Shown here: one piece after another, positions 10,564 through 20,668 of the stretch | Layout of the letters: every line of letters starts with the position of its first letter | Numbering within the stretch: position 1 is the first letter of the stretch | NCBI GenBank assembly: GCA_050084515.1 | Contig: CM114272.1 | Span: forward strand, 52,204,001-52,268,000 | Origin: Blasia pusilla | Lineage: Eukaryota > Marchantiophyta > Marchantiopsida > Blasiales | Reading direction: 5' to 3' | Length of the DNA stretch: 64,000 bases | The notes under the pieces: generated by a model | Database searches by the model: none | What the model saw: only the letters and a program-made list of their open reading frames with translations | What the model was told of the DNA's origin: nothing | Translations under genes and position numbers: made by a program

Positions 10564-11487
10564 TCAGTTGGCTAAGGACAACCCATTTTCGACTAGAGAT
10601 GATGGCGCAATGTATGAACGAAAGTCAAACCTCTCCCCCATCGCCTTGTACATCTCAATGGCTAGGGGGATAAATCGATGTTCGTCATGAAGTCGACTAT
10701 AAATGTGGATCTTCTTGACCGCCGCCGCCGCCGCCGCTCCTTGTAGCAATCTCCCTTGTGCTACCACTTGGGCTCGCACCACCTTCCACATAAGATCCGT
10801 CACTACAACATCCGCTACCACCACCTTAGACTCCCTCGTCATGTAGAGATCAGCACGGATAAGGGAATCCCGCATGGAGTAGTGCCTCTCTCTTTGTACA
10901 TGGAATCCACTCTCCCGAGCAATAGAGAACATAATATCCCGCACTGCATCGTGAGTGGCTATCCTCTCACCCCCAACTGGACACAATGCCAAATGCACAC
11001 CAAGTGGATCCAGACTCCGGCGACACTCGCAATGTGTCGAACCAACCACCGTTGGTTGGGGCAAGCCCAATTGAAACCTCATCGGTGTAGTGTAGGTAAG
11101 TGGTACGATGCAGAAAGCCGGGATGAGGGGACGAGACCCTACCCATGAGCCTGCCCCCTTTCCGGAGCAAGAGCAAATACGGGCCCGAACCTCCATGGGG
11201 ATATTCCCGTCCGACATAATAGCTCTAAATAATGCATCAAAGTGGGCTTCCATCAAAGAAGATTGGAGTCCACACTGTCCGGAAGTAACTAGGGAAGAGA
11301 AAGCGGGAAGAACTGCTCTAGCCTCAACAAGAAGGGAGTCTCTACAAGGTGTGAGTGAAGACTGAAGTGGGAAAAGACCATCCTCAACCTTGGAAACATA
11401 CTGTAAAAGTAGCGGTGTCGTGTCGAGAGCCTTTCTTCAAGCAAGGGCAGGCCTTCTAGCTGCGGCAGATGCGATCGATGCAAGGTG
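10564..11487 (-). pseudogene. LINE-A C-terminal zinc knuckle and restriction-like endonuclease
   Basis: This part would nick target DNA for target-primed reverse transcription. Between 11256 and 10564 the frame is open for 230 codons. It contains RICSCSGKGAGSW, then a knuckle HCECRRSLDPLGVHLALC (C-x-C-x7-8-H-x4-C, about 11035-10985), GGERIATHDAVR, and the nuclease signature RADLYMTRE followed by VVVADVVVTD (acidic residues of the PD-(D/E)xK fold), with a later Lys and FIPLAIEMYKAMG. Six alanines in a row (about 10717-10738, GCC/GCG repeats) look like a codon expansion not present in LINE-B. The upstream part 11487-11257 aligns with LINE-B but is frameshifted. Confidence 0.75.
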
Positions 11488-12699
11488 AACTCTCTAAGTT
11501 CTCCTTTTTCAATACAAAATTATGATGTACACTCTCCATTCTCTCACAATAGGTATCACAAATGGAAGTGTCGAGGCGATCACTTCTTCGTAACCTCGGA
11601 CCCCGAAATTCCTAACTATAAAATTCCTATAGACTATTTTACGCTTGTATACGAGGAAGATAGCACAACTAGTGTTAAACCCTACTTGAGCAGGCCTATT
11701 GACATCCATGGATCGCTATATAAGGACATACAAAGTACAATCTCATGTCCTTCCATATGTGACGATAGGAAGAATCACCGGAGTTGGAGATTGCATGACC
11801 TGGTTCTTGAACGCCTCCCCAAAGTGATAAACTAAATATCGAGTGAACCAGTGTCTATCTACAAAGAGTACCTTGACATGGTATGGATTGAGGAAAGGAA
11901 AGTCGAGCACAACTCGTGCTCCACCCCTATCCATGCTTGACAAACATTCTTTACTCTCCTCAAGAATGGGTTTTGGCGGAATTATTCTCCCAAGAGGGGT
12001 AATCCACTCTCATTGGGAAAGTAACAAGCCAAAACATTCACTATTTTAGTATGACTAAACTCCTCTAAGGTGACAAACCTCTCATCTCCACGCACACACA
12101 CCATACTCTAGAAACCTCTCAAAGAATAGACCATGATCAAGTTACTCTCCCAAGAGGGGTGATCCACTATCATTGGAAGAGCAAGCAATCCCAAAACCAT
12201 ACATTCAAGAGAGACACGAGAGACTCAAGATGTGGAATAGAAGGTCATGAATCCTTGAAGGTCCCTCCTCTTTATATACTCACAAGGGATCCACAAGAGT
12301 ACGAAATAGAGCTTATCTTATCTTGTGCCACATGGCTTCCTCTTAAGGCTTAGCCAATCACATTTTGACACAAGTAGATTTCCTCTTATCTCTTCCAAAA
12401 TATCCTCTTTTACCCACTTGATATTTTCCAAATTACCCCAACTAACCTAGCCACCAACCAAGACTACTTTTTCTTTTCATTAAAGCAACTACTTTACTTT
12501 TATAGAGTCATCTTTTATTTATTACCTCCTTATCTAAAGTTGGGCCCGCATAAAAGAGGCATCATAAAGAGGTTTAAACATAATAATTTCTTTTTTCTAA
12601 GCCAATTTACTTAATACTAATGAAACTCTATCTAACACTTAATGACGAAGGAATTTACATACTGGTTGATTTTACTATACGACAGCGGTCTATACCTAA
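11488..12699. other. AT-rich 1.2-kb insertion in LINE-A, unidentified
   Basis: LINE-A similarity to LINE-B stops near 12700 (after VAPLLCSRFL) and resumes near 11487. The intervening DNA is AT-rich with no recognisable protein. It holds two copies of a 30-base motif beginning CAAGAGGGGT (about 11987 and 12147). No convincing terminal repeats are seen. It may be a non-autonomous element or a chimaeric fragment. Confidence 0.45.
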
Positions 12700-13881
12700 C
12701 CAAAAATCGGGAGCAAAGGAGGGGTGCTACAATGGCCCAACTCCCTAAAGAGGCTGAAGATGCCACTAACTCAGTCGCTATGAGACCTACTCCACCAAAG
12801 AAAATTGGCCAAGAAGCATGTGTACGAGCTAACTCCCCCGCGGGGCACTCTAATGAGCCGGGTCCTAGAAGATCCCCAAACACCTGCATAATCTTTCCAT
12901 CAAAGGATCTATACAAGGAAGAAATATGGCTAGTCGCCCACACGGTTCTACACAGATAACCAGGTCTATGGGCAAAATATGACGAGAGGATTCCATAAGC
13001 TACTTGAGGGTCACCAATCCTCGTGAGATCGTCGACATGAAAAAGATCCTTGGTAAGAGCCGCAGCCACAAAACTCGATACAAAGTCTTGGCTCCCGAGT
13101 GGGACTCCCAAGACGCAAAGCCCTCCAGCAGGTGTCAAAAAACCGTCCGGTAAATGAATATCCGCTGATAGGCTTAATGAAGACCAAGCCTTGTACTTTC
13201 CCACCTTCACCGCGAGGCCGACGTGTGCCAACTGTGCTGAAAAGTGCTGAAATGCAAGAACAACCAAGTCTCCAGGGCCAACAATGTGAGTATCATCTAC
13301 CAACGAAGGGAAAATGCATCCCGGAAAAGCCTCCACCGTAGAAAGAATCGCTCGATAATGAGCCAAAGCAAACAATGCACCACCCAAGCGATCACCCTGA
13401 CGCGTCCCGGTAGGGTTTAGGGTTTAGGGTTTAGGGTAGTAGACTCCAAGACCGTGACCTCCTCCTCAAACCTACCATGGTGAAAAAAGAGGGCCAAGGG
13501 GGCCCCATAAAAAGCATGCACGAAGGGAATCAGGCTCGCTATGGGACCCCCTGCGTCTCTCAACTCCGTGAAGATAGCTGCCCAAGACACTGAGTTGAAG
13601 GCGTTCTCCACATCAACTTGGAGAACCACCCACTCGGGATGTATATCTAAACAAGCCCTCAAACCTAAGGCTACAACCTCACAACCGGCTAGCGTGGCAA
13701 CTCCCAACTGGTGCGGACTCAGATGTGACTGGAAAGCCTCACAGAACTGCAAAGCGATAGTGCGACTCACCAACGGCAAGAGCACCTCCCCTATGGCAAT
13801 CGGACGGATCCCTCCACCCTCCTTCGATAATGCCAAAGTCGCCCCGCCCCCAATACCTGGGCTACAACTGTTGAAGGACCT
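12700..13881 (-). pseudogene. LINE-A reverse transcriptase, interrupted by telomeric repeat
   Basis: Minus-strand RT core. Upstream half (13836-13436): ATLALSKEGGGIRPIAIGE, then VVLQVDVENAFNSVSW (motif A, D-x4-F). Downstream half (13409-12700): GTRQGDRLGGALFALAHY (motif B) and SLVDDTHIVG (motif C, VDD), then thumb-like sequence and VLGVPLGSQDF. LINE-B aligns throughout. The two halves are separated only by the 26-bp telomeric insertion, which shifts the frame and introduces a stop. All three catalytic aspartates are still present, so the insertion rather than general decay is the most damaging lesion in this domain. Confidence 0.85.
13410..13435. repeat. Interstitial telomeric repeat (TTTAGGG)n inside the LINE-A RT
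   Basis: Three full plant-type TTTAGGG units plus partial ends, 26 bp, lying between the codons for EST-T and GTRQGD of the RT. Removing it rejoins the frame as in LINE-B. This fits repair of a double-strand break with telomeric DNA. Confidence 0.85.
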
Positions 13882-13887
13882 CAGACA

Positions 13888-14640
13888 ACACTGAAGTAGG
13901 AAGCGAAGGAATGAATCGAGGCTCCACTGAAGAAGAATGAGATGTGGAGCGGAGGACCTGAGAATCTAGTGAGGAAGGAAAATTGGATTGAAATACCTGA
14001 GAATGCACAACAGATTGAGGGGAGCGAAGGAATTAAGGCCCCGCTGAATGAGAAGGAGAATTGGAGCGAAGAACCTGAGGATCCACTGAAGAAGAAGGCG
14101 AAATCAAATGAGGGACCTAGGGGTCCACAGAAGAGGGAAGAGTTGATCGAGGGACTGAGAATGCCCTGAATCATGGGACGAGCGAAGGAAATGAGGCCCC
14201 ACTGAGTCAAAATGAGGATTAGAAGGTGAGAACGGGACGTGAGGATCCACTAAAGAATGATAGGAGCGAAGGACCTCCTGAGGATCCATTAAAGATGAAG
14301 GTGAATTCCAGCAATGGACCTGACGCTCCACTGAAGAAGAGGGCCAAGGAGGCACATTGGGCTCCAGTGAAGTTGACAGAAGGATATGAAACTCCACCGA
14401 AAGAGGGCGGTCGAACAATGGACTGAGGTCGCATGAAGAAGCCAAATTCGAGCAATGGACCTGAGGCTACATCGAAGAAACCTTGTTCGAGCAATGGACC
14501 TGAGGTTTTACTGAAGAAGGCAAAATCAAGCAATGCACGTGAGGCTGCACTGAAGGAACTGAGTTCGAGCAATGGACCTGAGGCTGCATTGAAAAAGCCG
14601 AATTCGAGCAATAGACTTGAGGTTGCACTCTCCCCTGAGC
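13888..14640. repeat. 39-bp minisatellite inside LINE-A
   Basis: Tandem units of 39 bp, clearest at 14440-14630, each starting GAGCAATGGACCTGAGG. Copies toward 13888 are more diverged. Because 39 is a multiple of three, long frames stay open on both strands. The array replaces the LINE sequence expected between the RT N-terminal region and the RT core. Confidence 0.8.
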
Positions 14641-14649
14641 TAGGTGAGA

Positions 14650-15320
14650 GGCAACCTAAAGCAACTCGGAAAAGCCGCTAGCAGAGTCCTCGAGGGGAAA
14701 GCAATCACGAAGATGTTCGTACATCATACTGGACAACCCTCCAACTGCTATCCTAGGGGAACGCCTGAGTGCCCGTGCAAAGAGGGACGGGTCTAGGCAT
14801 AAGGTCGTGTCAGGATGGAAGTCACGTATAAATGCTGGGATGTCAACCACTGGACGAGGGTGTAGCCTCCAGAGGGCGTCGATAGTAACAGCGGAAGGAG
14901 GAGCCATATCCATAGGGCGGAGCGCACGAGCCACTCGCGAGTACTCCCCGGCTCACCCAAGTCTCCTACATTGTCGCAATGTGGCAGCTACAAGATTGTT
15001 TGCTGGGAAACCACGTGGAGTGCTACCTCTGGCATATGCCACAAACCCGCTCTGCAGAGACTCTCAATCATCTCCTCGGAAGCGCCGCAATCGGGCCACA
15101 ACCTATCTATGGCCAACCTTCCTCCTCGGGTATAGCGAAGACACCATCGTGGAAGGAGAAGTAGTAGATACCACGAGAGCTCATCCATGGGATCAAGTGC
15201 GATCCTAGACAAGGGAAGGAGGAAAGACTAGCGAAGCTCATCCCGAATAGCATGGGGGATCCTATGAAAAAACCTCGGGCAGGGAAAACGGGTCTCAAAA
15301 AGACCTGTGATGGTGCCAAG
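14650..15320 (-). pseudogene. LINE-A N-terminal region
   Basis: Minus-strand sequence matching the LINE-B segment before its RT. Shared stretches are the tryptophan/tyrosine-leucine block (SWYLLLLLPRW near 15180; AWYLILPFPQW in LINE-B), the A-x-ALRP region, and EHLRDCFPLEDSASGF near 14700 (EHLRDCFIPADSTTGF in LINE-B). Several frameshifts occur. I do not recognise a domain in this segment other than its position upstream of an RLE-type RT. Confidence 0.6.
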
Positions 15321-16528
15321 GTGGGACCTCAACCACTCCTATGCCTCGGGAGGGGGCGATGATGCATTAAGCACCGGTGAGCATCCATGATCGACTAGAG
15401 GAACCACCTATCCGAATCTATCAAAGTCAGGATGTTTAGCCGCTAAATGGTTCCAAATTCCCGGACGATTGAAGAATTCGGAACAACAAGGGCATTTTGT
15501 AACCCGGCTAGACGACCTACGAGCCCCTATGCGAGGGGCCAATGAGGATCAAGGCATGGACACCTCTCACCAAGAAGAGAACATGATCCCCCTCTGTCAA
15601 ACTCGAGAGACAAACCCCGCCAAAATCCACCCACAACCCCCATTCGAACTAGCCCTAATGGTAATCGACTCTCTTCTCGTCCACGGAAATGCTCTCCCTA
15701 GTATGAACTCTCATCTACCATCTTTACCTAGGACCTTTGGCCCAACCCCTTCCCAAAACAATGTAGAGATAGTATGGAGGTACTAATGATATGGAAAAAG
15801 AATAGATGGAAAAAAGAGATGGGAATAGGGTGGGATAAGGGAGAAAAACATGGGTCACACGTGAACGAGAAACGTGTGTGGCTAGAGGATAAGGATAAAG
15901 AGAAAAAAAGAAAAAAAGAAGGTGGTGTGGAATAACAACATGGGTTGTCTTGGAAACATTCAAGGCATGACAACAAAACAAGACAACAAAGAGGACCCTA
16001 ATACCTACATGAGAAACCCTAAAAAAACAAAAATCTACAAAATGAAATAAAATGAAATAAAATGAAATAAAATGAAATAAAATGAAAAATACTTCACTAT
16101 AAGATTGACGCTACGGATCAAAACGTAGAAGAAGTCGATAGCTCCATTTTGATATAACACACAACCCCCCTCCATCCTCCATCCCACCATCAAAGTCCTT
16201 TCCATCCCCGCCGCCATCCCTCAGAGCTCCGCCGCGCCCTCCACTTTGAAGTGAGAAGGGGAGAAGATGCCTTCCTGCCTTCTTCTTGTCTGTGAGCTCT
16301 CTTTGTCTGTCTGTCTAGGGGTCTGGGAGGGGCCGGCCAGCGACTTTGCTCTAGTCCAGCGGGGCACAGGAGAACCCACCGGAGTGACCAGACTGAGAAA
16401 CCATGGTAAAATGACTGATCACAATGAAGAAGGTGTTGAACTGGATTGGAAGCTCCCCGATGAATGAATTAGTAGGATTGCCCAAAACGACGGTCCGACC
16501 CAAAATACCAGCAATAAAAATTTTTGTC
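15321..16528 (-). other. LINE-A 5' region, no clear coding sequence
   Basis: Presumed 5' untranslated and damaged N-terminal part of LINE-A. It contains a 10-bp microsatellite (about five AAATGAAATA units, 16039-16086). No zinc finger like that of LINE-B could be confirmed. The region ends at the target-site duplication at 16529. Confidence 0.45.
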
Positions 16529-17074
16529 AGTTGAGGGAGTGGGACCTACAGTTGCCATGATTGGCTATGGGTTATCGCTTTAGTCGGCTGGCATCCTTGG
16601 CGTCATTTTCACCATACTTTTTGCTATTTGGGAGAGAGCCAGATTTACATGCAGCTATTCAACGTGACATGGCGGAGGTCTTAGATCTTGATGATCCAGA
16701 TGTGTGGGTATAAGCATGTTCTCAGAGGGCGGAGGTTTTTCGTAGAGTTATGCCTATGGCCTTTGAGAACTTAGCTATTGCTCAGCATAGAGATACATTG
16801 AGGTACGCGACCATTCGTGGAGGAGCTTATCGGCCTGGGATTAGGAGGTTTCATCCTAGGAATTACGTGTATTTATAGCAGGCGACACCCACGACGCTAG
16901 ATGTCACTACAGGACGCACGATCCTACGTGTGCGCGAGGTATTACCGATCGGAGTCCTCTTGTTGGAGGGACAGGATGGTATGGTTTGGAAGGATCATGT
17001 GCGCAATTGTGCGCCATGTCATCTTTCGAATGTAGATGGGATAGTGGATCCGAGCTTGACAAGCAAGCTTGAGG
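16529..17074 (+). pseudogene. Integrase C-terminal part, resumed after LINE-A
   Basis: Starting with the right copy of the LINE-A target duplication, the frame reads QLREWDLQLPWLAMGYRFS, then SPYFLLFGREPDL, a hallmark of Ty3/gypsy integrases just after the DDE core. Next come RFHPRNYVYL (a GDxVyl-like SH3 strand) and TTGRTILRVREVLPIGVLLL. Two TAG/TAA stops interrupt. Near the end, NCAPCHLSNVD supplies an extra C-x2-C pair just before the PHD finger. No chromodomain is seen. Confidence 0.8.
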
Positions 17075-17215
17075 TGTATGTTGTGCGGATCTCCGAGGGG
17101 TGCAGCCACCATGTTGGTATGAAAAGGTTGTTCTCGAGGGTGGCATATGTCATGTCTGACCCCCCCTCTTGATGTAGTTCCCACGGGACGATGGATGTGT
17201 CCGAGATGTGTATAG
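17075..17215 (+). pseudogene. PHD finger at the C-terminus of integrase
   Basis: PHD fingers bind histone H3 tails, often reading K4 methylation status. In this frame: C-x2-C at 17075-17086, GSPRGAATMLV, a TGA where the third ligand cysteine belongs, then [10 protein letters not shown] (Cys4, His5, Cys6), LTPPL, and W-x-C-x2-C (GRWMCPRC, 17189-17209), stop at 17213. Spacing and residues match the C4HC3 PHD consensus, including the Trp two residues before Cys7. TGA differs from a Cys codon by one base. It is the last coding sequence before the polypurine tract. I cannot tell whether element 2 carries it, because that copy is truncated. Confidence 0.8.
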
Positions 17216-17278
17216 GGTAGTAGGTCATATCAGAGAGATGTGATATTTTCTATCTGGAGTTGGGGGGATCCAACTGCC

Positions 17279-17291
17279 AACTAGGGGGGCG
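17279..17291 (+). promoter_or_regulatory. Polypurine tract (plus-strand primer)
   Basis: ACTAGGGGGGCGG directly precedes segment B1, which begins TTGTGGGATT. A G-rich tract here is where plus-strand DNA synthesis would start. It implies that B1-A2 together form the LTR in the reverse-transcription sense. Confidence 0.6.
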
Positions 17292-17431
17292 GTTGTGGGA
17301 TTTCTATGTATATATATGAGTTGATTTTTGTACATGTGTGGATCAACCCGTGTGTGGGGAAGATTTGTGTTGTGTGGTGTAGATGTGACCAGCAATGTAT
17401 GTTATGTAGCGATATGTATGCGAAGGACAGT
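17292..17431 (+). repeat. Terminal segment B1 of element 1
   Basis: 140 bp lying between the polypurine tract and A2. It is closely similar to B2 (17889-18026) along its whole length and is absent from the left end of the element. Confidence 0.85.
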
Positions 17432-17888
17432 TGTCACATCTGAGTAGCCGATAGGCCGAGATCTATCGTGGATAGGGTGTAGGAGTTAGCGGACTATCTT
17501 GAGTGTAACTTTGTCCCACGGCGTCGGATGAGGTTGAGGATAGGTCCATTGTGTCAAGAACGTCGTTCTTGACAACTTTCATGTTGAGGTCTTTCACAAC
17601 CGGGTGACTTGTTGACCAGGTCACCCGCCCCTGGTAACCTGTGCGCGCAAGTTACCAAGGGGATGGCTATTTTTAAGGGAAGAGCCTTTTGGCTCTTCCC
17701 AACCCTATATATGTGAGGCAGATGACTTTCCTAAGCCATCTTTCTCATGTTGTATGTGTGTGAGATAGGACTAGGGTGATAGCGTCCGGATTCCTTGATA
17801 GCGCAGGGTGAACGAGGCTTGATATGCGATGTAGATTGAGGAGTGGAGTTTTAGGCCGGGTGTTCCATTTTTACCACTCTTTATTTTT
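17432..17888 (+). repeat. Terminal repeat segment A2
   Basis: Direct repeat of A1 (2178-2660) with the same TGTCACATC start, hairpin (17677-17700) and TATA box (CCTATATATG, about 17704-17713). It lacks about 25 bases relative to A1 near 17745. Confidence 0.9.
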
Positions 17889-18026
17889 GTTGTGTGATCT
17901 CCATGTATATGTATGAGTTGACTTTTGTACATGTGTGGATCGACCCGTGTGTGGGAAAGATCGGTGTTGTGTGGTGTATATGTGACTAGCGATGTATGTT
18001 GTGTAGTGATATGTATGCGCACGACA
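17889..18026 (+). repeat. Terminal segment B2 and right end of element 1
   Basis: 138 bp matching B1, ending ATGCGCACGACA, followed by the ACTT duplication at 18027. The lone terminal repeat in LINE-B ends in almost the same bases (ATGCGCATGACA at 60664-60675), showing that this is a true terminus. Confidence 0.85.
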
Positions 18027-18030
18027 ACTT
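18027..18030. repeat. Target-site duplication ACTT, right copy of element 1
   Basis: Matches 2174-2177 and directly follows B2. Confidence 0.75.
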
Positions 18031-19456
<1,426 letters not shown>

Positions 19457-19466
19457 ATTATGCAAT

Positions 19467-19468
<2 letters not shown>

Positions 19469-19558
<90 letters not shown>
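19469..19558. repeat. (AG)n microsatellite, 90 bp
   Basis: Pure AG repeat, complementary to the preceding CT tract. Confidence 0.98.
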
Positions 19559-19562
<4 letters not shown>

Positions 19563-19918
19563 TTTTAGTCCACGGGAAGCCGATCTGGCTTATGGGACCC
19601 CTTCCACATATGTGAAATTGACAATCCGACATGGCACCTTCACATCTAGATTTGGGGTTCTCACTCAGGAGATTTGGTTTTTGTTTTTTTTTGTTTTTTT
19701 CTTTGGTGAAGGCCCGGAATTTTATCCAGATTTTTAACCTGGGAGCATAGTCAAGGCACACACATAAAAGGCATACAAGGCATTCTCTCTCTGGAACATG
19801 GACCATCCATGCCCTAGGGTTGAGACTGCCCCCCACTGTCCAAGGGGAGAGTTGAACCCAAGAACTCTTCAAGAGGACCTTATGTTTGTTCAGCTAACCT
19901 CTTGGTCATCTACCGCTT
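19559..19918. other. Spacer between microsatellites, nothing recognised
   Basis: 360 bp with T-rich runs near 19680. No gene or element signature. Confidence 0.5.
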
Positions 19919-20069
<151 letters not shown>

Positions 20070-20099
20070 GATTGCAAAAAAATCATAGAGATAACCACA

Positions 20100-20668
20100 A
20101 GATCATTGATGTAAACACTGTGACCAACTACAATCAAGCAGCCAATCTTTAATGGAGGACGAGATTGATGCTCCTGCAAGTGTCGCAAGATCCGCATCAT
20201 CTCCCAAAACAACTTGTTAACTAATCCGCTACCCCATCTAGCACTTGAATGGCCCTGACATGGCCAACCAGCAATGACCAAGTCTATGGTCCCTACCCGC
20301 TCCAAGTCTTGTGCCCCCAATAATGAATTCTCCCTCGATAGGAAACTTTGGTAACCTTGAATGGCGGACGCAGAAAAAAATTCGGGAAAATGGAGGCGTA
20401 ACTACGCCACATAGTGAAGTGAAGCGTGCCTCACAACATCATCAATCTCCACATACATGTATTGCTGCACGCGCACTCGAGCATGCAGAACAGCAGCTAA
20501 CCCACTAGTGATCCCTCCAAAGAGATCCAACACGCGAATACCCTTCTCCTGGATGCACCACATAATAGGGGTGGTGTCCAAAGAGGTCATTGCAGCAGTC
20601 CTAGCTACTTGGGGTTCCTCTGACCCATCACACTCTGGTGCAAATATCTTGCTCCACGGGGTTTGCAC
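20100..20668 (-). pseudogene. DNMT3-like methyltransferase domain of element 2, truncated
   Basis: Minus strand. Motif I is VLDLFGGITSGLAAVL (DLFGGI codons at 20527-20510), then YMYVEIDD. After a frameshift comes LVIAGWPCQGHSS with catalytic Cys at 20260-20258 in an intact PCQ box, FWEMMRILRHLQEHQ, and a damaged motif VI region near 20140. The PCQ triplet replaces the PCN of typical DNMT3 proteins. Upstream, the frame from the protease runs into the methyltransferase with few breaks, confirming that it is part of pol. Motifs VIII-X and the target-recognition region are missing because of the truncation. Confidence 0.8.

Larger units (their letters stand above)
10256..16528 (-). mobile_element. 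LINE-A: R2-like non-LTR retrotransposon inserted in element 1
   Basis: Read on the minus strand it has an N-terminal region (15320-14650), reverse transcriptase (13881-12700), a CCHC-type knuckle and a restriction-like endonuclease domain (11487-10564), then a 3' untranslated part ending at 10256. LINE-B (58.4-63.2 kb) is a second copy and aligns in all blocks. The RT followed by a zinc knuckle and RLE-type nuclease is the R2/R4/NeSL-type architecture. It is interrupted by three foreign segments: a telomeric repeat, a minisatellite and a 1.2-kb AT-rich block. Confidence 0.8.
2178..18026 (+). mobile_element. Ty3/gypsy-type retrotransposon with methyltransferase and PHD finger (element 1), containing LINE-A
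   Basis: The order of coding blocks is gag (two zinc knuckles), aspartic protease, DNMT3-like cytosine methyltransferase, reverse transcriptase, RNase H, HHCC/DDE integrase, then a PHD finger. This is the Ty3/gypsy PR-RT-RH-INT order with two extra domains. LINE-A (10256-16528) splits the integrase; without it the element is about 9.6 kb. The ends are TGTCA at the left and CGACA at the right, flanked by ACTT. The terminal repeats are not ordinary LTRs: the left end has only segment A, whereas the right end reads B-A-B. Many stops and frameshifts show that this copy is dead. Confidence 0.9.

Noticed and set aside
11411-12695. Terminal inverted repeats around the AT-rich block in LINE-A (TAGCGGTGTCG versus CGACAGCGGT)
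   Set aside because: Only about eight matching bases, imperfect and not at the exact ends of LINE similarity; not enough for a DNA transposon call.
13881-14681. ORFs with 13-residue repeats (KKPNSSNGPEAAL-type and the minus-strand LLEFGFFNAASGP-type)
   Set aside because: They follow from the 39-bp minisatellite being a multiple of three; both strands are open equally, so there is no evidence of coding.
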